64,000 nucleotides of DNA from Ceratodon purpureus. Lineage: Eukaryota; Streptophyta; Bryopsida; Pseudoditrichales; Ditrichaceae. The position numbers and the translations under genes are program-made. Location: assembly GCA_014871385.1 (NCBI GenBank), contig CM026426.1, positions 82,831,066 through 82,895,065 of the forward strand, written 5' to 3'. The notes below the pieces were generated by a model. It saw only the letters and a list, made by a program, of their open reading frames with translations. It did not search any database and had not been told where the DNA came from. Positions 1 through 11,465 of the stretch are shown in pieces (within the stretch, counting starts at the first letter, position 1; each line of letters begins with the position of its first letter).

Positions 1-37
1 GTACCCTAAAGCGTCTGTACACAAGACACGTGGTACG

Positions 38-298
38 GTGTTATGGCATCACTACTCTTCTGGGTATTGGATGGCGAGGAAGAAGCGTAAGAGAATTTGC
101 ATCCAAGAGCTTCACGATGGCAACCCAAGTCTTGGGCTTTGCAATCCTGATTATACGATTAACAAGCAGAAGTTGCACGATTGGGAACGCGACCACGGTG
201 TTTCTAATGCGACATTTAATGTCCTCGATCGGCCTGACAAAGGATTCTACAGATTCGCGCCGAGAAGAAGGGCATGTTCAAGAGGACACGGAATTTGA
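38..298 (+). CDS. short ORF fragment, unknown
   Basis: An 86-codon open frame with a basic stretch after an internal Met (MARKKRKR). An overlapping frame on the same strand stays open to 380, so a frameshift near 250-300 could join them. I do not recognise the product and see no partner exon. It lies in transposon-rich DNA and may be the tail of a broken element that begins outside the window. Confidence 0.2.
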   Translation: MLWHHYSSGYWMARKKRKRICIQELHDGNPSLGLCNPDYTINKQKLHDWERDHGVSNATFNVLDRPDKGFYRFAPRRRACSRGHGI

Positions 299-480
299 CG
301 GAGAGGTGGCCCGAAGTTTTTCATTCTTTGCCAGATTCTTGGAGGTCAAAGGAAACTTTGTGGGGGTGAATGTACACTAAACTAGTACAATTATGTAGTC
401 ACAGAGTGCAGTTTCAGAGGTGTTTGCCATTGAATTCTATGTCAATCATATCATAGTAACTTGTAGGGGTTTAGGGTACC

Positions 481-2043
481 ATAATATGATAATAGACCCT
501 GTATTGTATCTATTTTAGGAGTTGTTATTAATAGATATTGTATTAAATGAACGTAGGAAGTACATTTATATACTCTCATATACTTGTCACAGTTTTGTAT
601 TTGACACAAATATACTTTGTATGGCTAGAAAAATTGTGCGATTCAAGAAGGATTCTTTGTTTATATATTGTATATACATTCTTCTTGCACATTTTATATG
701 GAGATATGCAACATAGGGTCTAAATTGTCATATAGGGTAAGAAATGTCTTCTTTATTGTAGAGCCGATAAAATCTATGTAGATTTATTTTTTTTGGGTTT
801 TTTTGGTTTTGTGCTCTCTAATGTGACCATGATACAGCTAGGCCAGCTATAGCAGTGACTAAATTCCATTCTCATAGCATATATCACAAATTCTGCTAAT
901 AATGATGCTGGTGACATAAACACAGTATGTTACATACTACAAAGTACTTCAGTGTACTTAGATGCACGAGAAGGGTCCAGCAGTGTTCCATGTGTCTTGC
1001 CTTTTTGAGATCTATTTGGGGTCCTTTGGCTCTCCGTCGTGCACGTACTGGTCTTGGATTCGCTACTCAACCTTTTCGAGGCACGACCTCAAAAAGTGAT
1101 TGTCATATTGATGATGCTTTGCTGTTGATATAGCAAATTCTTTGGACTGTAATGCAAATCAGCAGGCTTTCCCACATGGTATTGGATCTGAAATGCCTTC
1201 TTTAGCAACCTTGTTAGGACTTTTGCTATATGCTACTTCAGTCAGCCTTTTCTCGCCATTGAGACTTCAATTCAACACCCATTTTGTGCTAAGATTTTGC
1301 TTAGACTATGTGAACGTTCATCAGATGAAAGGAATCCCAACGAATTTCGGTGGTTTAGGGTTTGGGATTACACAACCTCATTCTTTCTGTTCGGGTTCTT
1401 TTTCGGTTTTCTCTGCCTTGAGTGTTTATGAGGAAGAGTTTTGCGACTCTCTGGAGCATGGAGAAACTGGGAAGCTAGTGGGTTTTTGAAGCGATGCTTT
1501 GAGAGTGCATTATGCACACCGAGGACTGACGAGAGTTTTTGAAGCGTATTCAGAGGATTACTGAGTTTTAGAAGTGCAGTGAAGGGCTTTGAGGCTACGA
1601 CAAGAAACCCTATTTGAAAGTGCACATTAGAAGGTAATGTTCTCTTAGAAGGTAATGTTCTCTCCGGCATGGATTGTATTTCCTCATTGAATTTGCTTCA
1701 TATAACATTTGCTATGGAAGCTTTGTAGTAAACTGAATGGGATATTCAAGGAATACAATCTGTAACTTACACAAAATAAACAGTATGAAATGAAAGAGAA
1801 GGTGATATTCCTAGCAGTAGTTGGCGTTTTTTTTTTTTTTGGCGTTTTGTTTAGAGACCGCTACTCTATTCTACAACTGAATTCTAATTGAGAATGGTAT
1901 ATGAAAGACAAAAAAAAGATTAAACATAATGTTTTCGATTACTGTTATCGACACTCTTTGGTTAACTGTAATATCCATCTGGCTTCGTAGACGTTTTCAT
2001 AGCTAACCATCACAATTTTCGTGGGAGCCTTGTAGTATACCGA
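481..2043. other. spacer without a supported gene
   Basis: AT-rich DNA with several short ORFs, none with recognisable protein character. It has many TATACT/AGTATA-like strings, and homopolymer T runs near 790 and 1830. A 41-bp imperfect direct repeat in its right part is listed separately. Confidence 0.5.
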
Positions 2044-2062
2044 ATGGGAAATTCAAGGAATC
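1715..2062 (+). repeat. imperfect 41-bp direct repeat pair
   Basis: Positions 1715-1755 and 2022-2062 carry nearly the same sequence, with the shared cores TTGTAGTA, GAATGGG and ATTCAAGGAAT. The copies are about 307 bp apart. The second copy contains the presumed start codon (2044) of the transposon gene that follows. The intervening 266 bp shows nothing else. This may be a tandem duplication of the 5' region of the element. Confidence 0.5.
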
Positions 2063-5000
2063 AGCAAAGGCGCGGTGGAGTCAGGCGTCCTAGACCAGCG
2101 CAGAGAGCATAAGTTGTACAAGAAGAGCACATACGACCTGATGTCATTATTGCAAGAGAACGAGCAGCTGAGCGTCAACGGCAATGTCGAGCCAACAAGC
2201 GCTGCTTGGAGGAAGCTTCTAGAAATCTCCCGAGGAGTGACGAGGGAGCACCATCGCATGATCTATGGAGAAGAGACGCCACGAGAGTCTCCAACAAAAT
2301 TGTCCAGTTCATCGTTGAGGAGTTTGAAAGGGTGAGACGGGGTCCTGATTTCAGGGTGGCTGTGCTGGAGTCGATGCTTCTAAATAACATATTACTGCCG
2401 CATTTGCCGCAGTTTTACTCTTCCCCCTCGAAAGCAAGAGCTCGATATTCCTTCATTCAGAGTTACAAGACCGAGTTAGAATCGTTGAAGATTCCAACTT
2501 CAAGAGAGAAGTTCGTTAGAAAGACCACGCTACTTGAAGCAGTGGTGTATAGGGATGTTCCTGGGGTCAGAGCTCTATCAAGGGTCCTCGGCACAAAGGC
2601 GAGTAGCATCTCCACTGCAATTCAGAGGCGCCAAAATCTGGAATCCACAGGTGCATCAATCTTCACCTTGGCAAAAAGGAGAAAGCGAGAAGGCTTGTCG
2701 GACAACACTAAAGTTCTAGTGAACTTGTGGTGGACTTCTAAAACCCGTGTTAGTTCTAATAAAAAGGATGTAACTCGGAGGAGGTTGGGGCCGAAGATAT
2801 ATGAGCATCACCCTACACATTTCCTCTTAGAATCACTGGTACGTTCTGAACTCTACATCCACTGTACTCGGTTGTAATGTTGATGAAGTATTCCTCATAC
2901 TATACTTTCCCTTGTATATATTTTGTGGTGTGTTGTTGAACTACTTTGACAACGTCTGTATACTAAGAATAGTATCCATTCGGTGTAGGGTTCGACAACA
3001 TAGTATCTTCTACAGGATACAATGTTGTTTGAAGTGCAGCGGATGGGGTACAAAGTAGACCCCACATACTATGTATACTCTAATTTACTCTTAGTAGTAT
3101 ATGTTTGAGAGATGAGTTATACATGCTATAGTATAATAGATACATATCATAGTATAGTAGTGTTTCTTAGTGTATGCATTGCCTATCTAGAGTAGCGTTT
3201 ATGTACCATTGAATGATACATAAGTATATAGCATATACTTCTCACAGTCTTTCTGCATCAAATCAAGTATGTCGTTGTAGACTTCTAATATGTATATAGT
3301 ACTGTACTATACTCTGCGATATAGGACAGAAAGTATATTCCTTGACCTAAGATGCCTTATTTGCTTTTACAATTTAAATATGAGTTGAATGTGTTTTGCT
3401 CACATACTTACCTTCATTGGACATTCACGGTTTTGTTCCTTTTGCAGCCGTCTTTTTACTCTCGATTCCGTATGGGGCATGGAGACCAGCAGATAGGATT
3501 CAGTGCATTTGAGAGATTGAAGCCGTTTTTTGTGAAGAAGTGTGGAGACCAAAATGTTTGCTGTTGCAAGTATCACGTAGAGCTAGACTTGCTTAGGGAA
3601 GGGTTGAACAGCATGAGAAATGCCACTAAGGGATTACATGCCTCCATCTCTGATGCTTGTGACTGTCAACTTTGTATCAATGCCTCCACATCAGAGTGTT
3701 GTGCTTGAGATAATAGTTTTAAAGGGGTGACTATGTTATGGGAGCAAATTGTATGCCCTAAGGCAGAGACTACTGAATTTCACAAGCTGGAATGTCTAAT
3801 GGGGTTGTGTGGGGACTGTGGTGCAGATAAGCTTCCACTTTGTCCTATGGAAAGAGTAAACTCGACCTGGACTTTGAGATGGAGGTATTTTGAGAACGAG
3901 TTTGTCAGTTTCAATGACAATGGAGAGCCTCGGAAGAAAATTTAGGAAGTGTTTAAAGAAACCTCGTGCTATGATTTCATTTACTATTTGTTGCCAAGAT
4001 TGCAGAAATTTGTGACCCATATTTTGTCGCTAGATGGCAAGATGTGCAATGTTAGAAAAGTATGGAAACGATGCCTCATGATGTTGTTGTATCTTATATA
4101 GACTTCGCTGAAAATTACATGTTTGAAATGCAAAATGAAATACAGTCTCTGCATTGGCAATCTTCACAGGTAACAATTCTAGTGCACATAACCCATCGCA
4201 TGGATGTGGCTACAGGAGAAATGAGGAAAGACACTCATTTTTATGTCTCTGATGATCGCACTCATGATACTTTATTTGTCCAGCACTGTTTGCTTCTCCA
4301 TTGGGCTTGGATGGAATCTGAAGGGGTTCACCACTCTCGGCATTGGGTGTGGAGTGATGGGTGTGCCGGGCAGTTTAAAGGGGCCAGATCTATGTATTTT
4401 GTGAGTCGTTATCCTGGACTAACGGGGGGGTGTGAGCTGACTTGGAATTTCTTTGGCACAGGGCATGGAAAGGGCGAATGGGATGGGGCAGGAGCTGTGG
4501 TGAAACGGGCTCTTCGGACAGAGCAACTTCATAATCCAACCCGAAAGTTACAAGACGCAAAGAACGCTGTGGAGTTCCTACAGGAGTCCATGTCAGGTCT
4601 GGTTCAAAGTTCTATTCAGTCCAGAGAACCGTGTCCTATAAAAACTTTTATAATATCAAGCCGGATGATGTGGATCGGACACGTGTACATGGATGCGACA
4701 CAATTCCAGGTTCAAGGAACTTGCATTCAATACATGCAGTGTCACCAGCAGATCCTACATTGTTGATGGTCAGAGAGCTAAGTTGCTATTCTGCGCCATG
4801 CATTGATTGTGACTGGCAATCATGTGAGAATGCCTCATATGTTTAGTCCAGGAGGGTTGTGAAATTAGCTCCCACGAATTTTTCTTTTGTGAGGGACCAA
4901 ATGCTACCTGGACCAGGAGAAGGAGGTGATACTGGTGATGAAGAACCTTGGGATTATGAATCCAATGACGAATCGCTTGGAGGTGTGGTGAACATCGGTG

Positions 5001-5352
5001 ACAACTTTGCTGATCCAGCAATCCAAGGCAATGTAGAAGGTGTTGAGTTTTACATTCTGCAATGTCAAAAAGAGAGACAACTTGTGAGGGAGAATTTCAA
5101 GTGCGTATGGGGTGGAGAGTTCGAGCGTGGGCAATATATGATTGTAGGAACATACTATCAGAAATGGGGGAACAGTGAGAAGATCTTGTATATTTGAGGA
5201 ATTCTCAACTTGCATATATTCATGCTGATCTAGTTCTTGCATGCAAGTTCAACATGCTACCCGCTCTTCACAGAGTGAAAGGGGATGATCCTATGTACCA
5301 GTTGACAAATGAGAGTATAGAGGTCATTAGGACCAGTCTTCAGGGCTTGTAA
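2044..5352 (+). pseudogene. decayed DDE-like transposase of an unclassified family
   Basis: One frame runs from the ATG at 2044 through a basic N-terminus and a helical region, spliced by a GT-AG intron (2839-3447). The second exon has Cys pairs (CCCKYH; CDCQLC; GLCGDCG) typical of zinc-binding segments. It then holds the conserved core DFAENY, HTLFVQH-like, WSDGCAGQFK and GHGKGEWDGAGA, with acidic residues that could form an RNase H-type active site. From memory, related uncharacterised proteins with this core occur in mosses and other non-seed plants; the superfamily is not clear to me. The copy is broken by TAA at 2110, TGA at 3706, TAG at 3943, TAG at 4844, and frameshifts near 4030-4060, 4635 and 5197. 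The last open stretch ends in TAA at 5350. Confidence 0.7.
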
Positions 5353-5876
5353 GCCCGGTAATCCTTGATGTACCATAGAATATCATCACTTGTTATTCAG
5401 ATTATTGATATTGATGTAAACGGGGTCTCAACGTCTCCTGTGTATAGTAAGTTTGTATGTGACATTTAGACTCGGATTTTGGATAATAGGTTCCATTTTT
5501 TTCTGTTGCTTTTAACATTTTCATTGGAGGCCTCTACAATTATTTAAAGTTGCAGCTCTTGGTTTCATTTAGTTGATGAATAAGTTAGAAAATTTGACTA
5601 TTTAATTCTGGAATTTGGTATCAAAGTTCTAACATGTGGGGTCCTGTACAGAATCTGGAAGTGAGTGTGTGTTCTTGTTGAACTATTTTAGTGTAGGTAC
5701 TATTGAAATATCGTAAAGAAGTGCACAGAACTCAATCAGGTCCGGTGCACAAAACACACAGAGAACCAAACAAGACCCTAACAGTTCGTAGTTTACAGTC
5801 AGGTATAATTTACAACATGTCTAAGTCATTGAGGTCTTTCGACAAGCCAAACAGTCTCTTCTTCTCTATGGCTAAT
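5353..5876. other. spacer between convergent units
   Basis: AT-rich DNA between the + strand transposase remnant and the - strand SET-domain gene. The end of the SET gene faces it. No gene or repeat is seen here. The 78-codon + strand ORF at 5703-5939 overlaps the post-SET exon antisense and is not supported. Confidence 0.4.
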
Positions 5877-7274
5877 CTAAATAGCGCTCATGTCCCTGCA
5901 GTACGGGCTATTGCAGCAGCAGCTAAACCAGAAGTCTGAATTCTCTGAATCTTCAAAATTAATGCCATAGTCCCAAGTCAGCTCCTCGCCCACATGAACT
6001 TCCTCTTTCGTGAAAAATGCAACTTGCTCACACATTCAAACAGGAATGCATTGTAAATCTGCAACAAATGTAAATGACAATTGAAAGCACATTAGAAAAT
6101 CTCAATAAATTGTACTCACAGTATCGTGATTCCATAGAATCAATCTTCACCGGAATATCAATAAGATTTGCATTGTAACACCTGTAGAGCAACCAGAGCA
6201 TGTTTATACACCTTGTTCATACCATGTTCGTACATAAAATTCAAAGAGATAGTTAAAAACACATGTATTACCTGTGGTTCAGGAAACGGGAGACGTTACC
6301 ACACTTTGTAGCATCCAGACACAAGGCCTTGTCATCAGAGCGCCTATGTTCATTTCTCCAATCCGCATCTAGGTCCATCGCATACTTCGAATGGAATCAT
6401 CCGATTAAGATCTCCTGGTTACTAACTATCTGGCCAACATATCCAAACACAAATGCACCAGGCGGGAGGTTCTCCAAAGTCCGAATACCCCACTCTTTCC
6501 TTGAGTTTGTCCCGAAGACCTGTACCACCGAAATAGAACTTTAGAGAAACGATGAATGACAATTCACATAATCTCTATAGCTCAGTATGAATCCTCTTGT
6601 ACTAAACAATTCCACAAACCTATAGTCTCCTAGCTAAACCTTGCTGCACAACCAAGTTTGAGCAGTTCACACGACATCCACAGTTCTCGCCACATTCCTT
6701 CAAAAATGTGCGAGATATATGGCCGCTGCACCTTCCGTTTGCCAATGCCACACAATCAGGATCTTCGCAGTATTCGTAGACGTCCTCTACCTCTCCTGCC
6801 TTTTCTCTTGCTGCCTTATCAATGACAACAAACATTTTAGAAAACCTCCCATTACATAAAACAACCTAAAACACTTAGAAAGAGATGAGATTATACCGTC
6901 TCAATATAGTGTGGATGAAGTAGCCCATCTGCTTCGTATGGAGGTAGCCCCCCTTGGATAGCAACACAGGGACAGCGCCTCTTCTTCGTCCCACAGGCCC
7001 GCCCACACTTCCACTTACAACGTTCATGACTCTCGAAAATACCTGGCAACTTCATATTTGCACTAGCATGACGTACGCTACATCTCACATATTTAAAATG
7101 CGGGGGGCCAACCTGTGAACCCTCTCTGCACTGTAAGTCAACGGGGCACTTCTCTAGCCCTATAGAAAGATCAAACAAGAAGTTTCTTTTTTTCCTTGTC
7201 ACAAGCCCCACACAAAGATCAAAGGTAACTTTCTTTTTGTTCCCTGTTTCTCTCTGCATCAACTTATTAAACAA
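5877..7274 (-). pseudogene. SUVR-type histone-lysine methyltransferase (pre-SET, SET, post-SET)
   Basis: Five exons read 7274-6897, 6814-6620, 6519-6272, 6181-6120 and 6022-5877. Splice junctions keep frame: donors are GT, acceptors AG. In order they give a segment like the start of the SUVR homology region (GLEKCPVDL), a Cys-rich pre-SET, and CSGHISRTFLKECGENCGC before the SET domain. The SET domain carries the cofactor and catalytic motifs GIRTLENLPPGAFV, RFLNHRC and ELTWDYG. A post-SET CCCNSPYC lies just before the TAG stop at 5877. Family members methylate histone H3 lysine 9 in plant chromatin. Two in-frame stops break it: TAG at 6620 (last codon of exon 2, where Gln is expected) and TGA at 6397. 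The true N-terminus is not established. The domain order is clear; whether this is a host pseudogene or part of a transposon gene is open. Confidence 0.75.
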
Positions 7275-7641
7275 CGTTCAACCAACACACATACATCTGT
7301 AAGGGTGGAGGCCATTAAGTTAAAAAGTAGGGTCAATTCAGTCCGAGCCACCTAAAATCAATGGCTTCTTGCGATCCATACATGTTGTGTGAGCGCCATC
7401 AACTGCCTGTGATGGCGCCCACGGCACCCTAAACCATGCGGCAGTAGTGCCAAAACCCCTAAACACATAACGACCTCAATTGAATGTTACTTAATAAACA
7501 GTATTCTATGCTTCCCTACATCTCGCTACCACCTTCCTGTTTGTTTTACCATCGCTGGTGTGAGCTGCTGGTCACCGTTGTCGGAGCCGTCCTCTTCAAA
7601 GATATAGGTAGGTCCACCGTCTGCCTCTTCTGCCCCTTCTT

Positions 7642-8370
7642 CTAAACCCTCTTTTTATTCTCAACCTCCTTTGCTGGTCCATCCCCCCGAGTTCGTACCT
7701 TGTCCCCCTTTGCCATGTTACGTGTCGTGACCACTATGGCCTTCAGAGTTGGACCTACTTTTGCCACGGCCCTTGTCTTCACAGGTCCTTCGATATCAGG
7801 TTTGCACACCTGAAACGGTGGAACCTTCCTCACGACTCCCTTATGGCCACACTCGGTGACGGTTTCCTTTTTGCCCTCCCTCTTCAAAGATGAACCGCAC
7901 AGACCCTGCCCCCTCAATGCTGCAATCTCTGCCATCAACTTGAGAACGATATCGTGTTGGTCACTAACGGCGGCTAAACCTCTACCACATGGGACTGCAA
8001 CTCGGTCCAGATCTTCGGCCGCAACTTCATGGGGGGGATGTGTCATTCCCACGTCCATACTGAGCTCCATAAAACCATGCTCCACGTTGACTTCCTCGCC
8101 TCCAAATTGCACTGCTAGCGCAACGTCTTTGCCTCTTCCTAATCCGAGTTCAGCATCCAATGCTCGGGGAACTAAACCCTCTACAGGACTATCCGGTTCA
8201 CCTTGCGATTGGCGAGCACCTCCCTTCACCTTGTCGAAGTCAGGCGTATTCTTAGCAGTGTCCTCTTTGAGATCTTCGAAATTACGGCCACGGCACTCCT
8301 CAATTCTTGGCTTCATGCGCGAGTTCTTAGCCTGACTAGCCTCTCCAACACTCGAGACACCTGTACCCAT
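7642..8370 (-). CDS. low-complexity ORF upstream of the SET-domain exons
   Basis: A 242-codon frame starting with ATG at 8370, rich in Gly, Glu, Lys and Val, with no domain I recognise. After its stop another frame stays open (acidic, around 7640-7520), suggesting a frameshift near 7650. It is on the same strand as the SET-domain exons and the zinc-finger and coiled-coil exons further upstream, so it may be a disordered linker of one long gene. It could equally be an independent transposon ORF. Confidence 0.35.
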   Translation of the reverse strand: MGTGVSSVGEASQAKNSRMKPRIEECRGRNFEDLKEDTAKNTPDFDKVKGGARQSQGEPDSPVEGLVPRALDAELGLGRGKDVALAVQFGGEEVNVEHGFMELSMDVGMTHPPHEVAAEDLDRVAVPCGRGLAAVSDQHDIVLKLMAEIAALRGQGLCGSSLKREGKKETVTECGHKGVVRKVPPFQVCKPDIEGPVKTRAVAKVGPTLKAIVVTTRNMAKGDKVRTRGDGPAKEVENKKRV

Positions 8371-8522
8371 GGAGACAGGCCCTAAAGACAGTGACTAGGA
8401 TGAACTTGCAAAAATACACGACTCACACATATTAATGCCTAGACTGAAACCAAAAAGTAAAAAAAACATCTCAGCGGGGTATGCGATTTCACCACTGAAG
8501 TATTAAATATACTACATGGTAG

Positions 8523-8915
8523 TATGGAACACAACTTCTGAAAGTCCGTACACTTATTCTAGGTGTATTCTCATACTCCAAGTATATCATACTTTTGTAT
8601 AGTACATAATAATAAGGTATGAACCTACACTGAAATAGACAAGCCCACATATACTATAGGTGTGTTCTCTAACATTTAAGTACATCTTAATATATCCCAG
8701 TACACTAAGTAAGATCTCAGCCTACACTTAACTAGACAGTGTCTTATACTAAAGATGTGTTCTTGTACTCGATAGTCCAGTATCTGATATACTGTACTAT
8801 AGTAGGTATGGTCTAAACCTATACTTAACTAGGCAGTAATACACTATCTTCTCACATTGGATACTCTAGCATATCAAAAACATACATAGCTGACTGCTAG
8901 AAGTCTATACGTGTA
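8523..8915. repeat. degenerate tandem repeat, unit about 97 bp
   Basis: Four diverged units begin near 8523, 8622, 8718 and 8816. The later three share ACCTACACTTAACTAGACAG-like starts followed by an ATACTA..GTGTTCT-like block. Spacing is 96-99 bp. The tract lies between two - strand exons and is probably intronic or intergenic. Confidence 0.55.
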
Positions 8916-9184
8916 CTCATGTAGGGTACAATGCCAGACTTTTCCCTATCCTAATACTTATACTTAACACATCCGAATTGACTCCACCCTGTATGACCCT
9001 AAACCCTGAACTTTATTCTACACTCTTGTTTAATACTACATGAATGACATGTATACTGCATACAATATCTGCAGTATGTTATACTACCAAAAAACGAGAG
9101 ACATATGATAAGGTATGATATCTCACCAATGTCCGGGAGTTTTTCCTTCGCAATTGTGGTCCTCTCGGAGATCACCTGTTGCCG

Positions 9185-9517
9185 CTACACCTCACAATCG
9201 AGCTCCTCTACCTTTTCTCCAATGGCAGCGTCGGGCTCAACAAAACCAAAACTCTTATACCAATTAGGGTGCACTATGGATTCACAAGATTTCTCCTTAC
9301 ATTTCCAAGAAGTCCTAAACCATGTAATTGCACACCACGGGTGGTACAAGTGTCTACAGCTACACACGAGAAAGTCACTGAATGGGAGAGGAAGGTCACA
9401 AACAACACAGTTTGCTATTTTAATGTAACCATGATCATCCTTGGGGAATGAAATGGAGGATGTGATAGGGTGAGGGTGAAGTGCAAATCCAGGCTCACCC
9501 CTGTTCAACGAATTCAA
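9185..9517 (-). CDS. RING/PHD-like zinc-finger exon
   Basis: A 110-codon frame with Cys/His spacing CVVCDLP, CSCRHLYHPWC and KCKEKSC, followed by a conserved-looking WYKSFGF. The CxxC, CxCxHxxHxxC and CxxxxC order resembles a RING- or PHD-type treble finger that would bind two zinc ions. I recall similar modules in uncharacterised moss proteins, not a named family. It is followed at 9185 by TAG; the frame continues open for about 20 codons. It sits on the same strand between the coiled-coil exon and the 7.6-8.4 kb ORF, so it may be an exon of one gene. Confidence 0.45.
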   Translation of the reverse strand: MNSLNRGEPGFALHPHPITSSISFPKDDHGYIKIANCVVCDLPLPFSDFLVCSCRHLYHPWCAITWFRTSWKCKEKSCESIVHPNWYKSFGFVEPDAAIGEKVEELDCEV

Positions 9518-9533
9518 TTGAGACTAACTGACC

Positions 9534-9962
9534 CTACAAGAAATCCGTCCTCTTCACCAAGCTCTCATGCTTGTCCACCTTCACTGACTATTCAGACAAT
9601 GTGCTCCCAAATTCAGCCTGTTGCAACGCCAACGTGGTGTTAAAAAAATCCAACGTCATCTTCAATTTGCTTGCTTCAGCTCCATCTGGATTAGCTGCGA
9701 TCTTGGCCCGGCAATCTTCACAAGTCTGCCCCATTGTCCCTAATGCCATGCGCATGCTCTCAACCTTTTTGCACATATCCTCCTTCTCCTTCAGCGCTTC
9801 ATCCACATCCTTCTTGATACACTTCAGCTCCATGCGGATGACAGCCAACAATTCGACGATCTCTTATTTCTTCTGGCTGATGACGACATTAGCTTCTCCA
9901 ACCCTACCAGCAACTGTTTCTATTGGACTCTCCAGAGCCTCGTTCTTCACCACATAGATCCC
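9534..9962 (-). pseudogene. coiled-coil exon with two in-frame stops
   Basis: The exon begins after an AG acceptor at 9962, in phase with the donor at 10085. It encodes a charged heptad-like helix (ELLAVIRMELKCIKKDVDE and beyond). A TAA at 9864 and a TAG at 9588 interrupt an otherwise continuous frame that ends in TAG at 9534. At both interruptions Gln fits the helix. There is no recognised family. It is the downstream exon of the ORF at 10085-10705. Confidence 0.45.
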
Positions 9963-10084
9963 CTGCAGCAGGTCATGAAACCCTAATCAGAAACTCATAG
10001 AAATTGCAAAATAAGAAAAAGTATAAACACACTAGAAACAAATGAAACTTTATATAATCACAAGGTTGAATGATTGAAGTATAC

Positions 10085-10705
10085 TTGTAGTAGGTCGTCC
10101 AGACTCTCCTCAGCTGCCACCTCTTCGAAGGTTTTATCTGTGAGCTTTGCCTTAGATTGCAAAGCCGTGACCATTTTTTTCCTCCGCGCACTGCGCTGGT
10201 TGCAATTAGTTTGAAGCGCAAAGGCAGCCCAGCTGGCATCCAGCTTCTTCACAACATCCTCCACGGTCCCAATGGCGAAGTCCTTGCCAATAAGTTTGTT
10301 TTTGGGACCGTGGGGATGCTGATAGACCACAGGGTAAATTCTCTGGATGGCACTCTTCACTTCTGAATTCTTGCAATCCCCAAAAAAGAATCCACTCTTA
10401 CCTTTCTGGGCTCCGAAAACTGCCTCCAGCTCATTCTGTTTTATCACCACTGTATCTTTTTTCAAGTGCGGGTTCATACCTTTGGCGGACAATCCAAACT
10501 TGTCACGGAAATCCTCCAAAGTGAATGGCGGAGGAGGCCTACCTCTCCTCAACATAGATATCCTATCGTCTACGTCATCTAACGCTACAGTAGATTCAAG
10601 GTCGTCTTCACTCTCCCCAGCTCCTGGTCTGCTGTTCCGCTTCCCCATGTCTAACTCTTCAAACTCCGCCAGCAGTCCCTTCAAACTCCTCCAGCACTCC
10701 CTCAA
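10085..10705 (-). CDS. N-terminal exon of an unknown transposon-like protein
   Basis: A 207-codon frame ending at a GT donor (GTATAC) after codon CAA at 10085, spliced in phase to the exon that starts at 9962. It is acidic at the N-terminus, then basic (RSARRKK near the C-terminal third). A basic/aromatic stretch (KGKSGFFFGDCKNSEVKSAI) suggests a compact domain that I cannot name. The likely start is the ATG at 10705. It is divergent to the gene beginning near 11.47 kb. Confidence 0.45.
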
Positions 10706-11465
10706 GGTTGAGCAACCTCCAACCTCTCAACCACCTCCAACGAGTAACATTGGTAAAGAGAAACCTTGAACTCTGCTCAAACCCTAAACCCCCCCACAGC
10801 CGCAACTTCAGAACGATGTTATTCAACAATGTCTACTCTAGAATGAAATGAAAAAAACTACAAACATTTACAGCTATGGGAGCAAACTGCCTATAACTCT
10901 ATCGATGACAGACTCCCTCGCAATGCAATAACTATGTTACTCGTCTGAGACCAAGAAAATTATCAAGAAACCGAAAGTTAAAAGACTTACTTGATGTTTC
11001 TCAAGATTTGTGGCAGCGAGCGATCTATGGTTGCAACAACTTCAGCAAAAGCAATCACGCAAAAACCCTCCTTTGCTGGCCTCCTGAACCAGCAAGCTCT
11101 ACCCACGGTACACTAAACCCTAAACTGTAGGAAGAGAAACCCTCAGCACCTCACCAAACCAATGCAAATTGCACCGCAATGACACAACGCACACCTTGGG
11201 AGCTCGGATGCGCCATGGCCAAGGATCGAGGGCTTTGGCCAAAAATTCATTGGGGCAGGAAGAGGCGCGCGAGACAGTAGGGAGACACACATGGCGCCCA
11301 CGGGAGATTTCAAAACCTACCCGCCGAGCTTTCCCTCCACGCTGCGATTTCCCGCCACGTGTCGAGCCCTGACACGCCCACCCACCTCAATATCATATAC
11401 CTCGTAGTACAGCATATACCCACTAGTTTTGCCCATTTTGTACCCGGTTTAGTGTACATTTACCC
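10706..11465. other. spacer between divergent gene units
   Basis: This region separates the - strand unit ending at 10705 from the + strand unit starting near 11466. It contains several AAACCCTAA-type strings (for example near 10780 and 11110), a telo-box-like motif frequent upstream of plant transcription starts. No gene is supported; the short ORF at 11169-11372 lacks any recognisable feature. Confidence 0.35.

Noticed and set aside
7856..8385. + strand Ser/Pro-rich ORFs at 7856-8335 and 8203-8385
   Set aside because: Antisense to the - strand ORF; composition typical of shadow frames.
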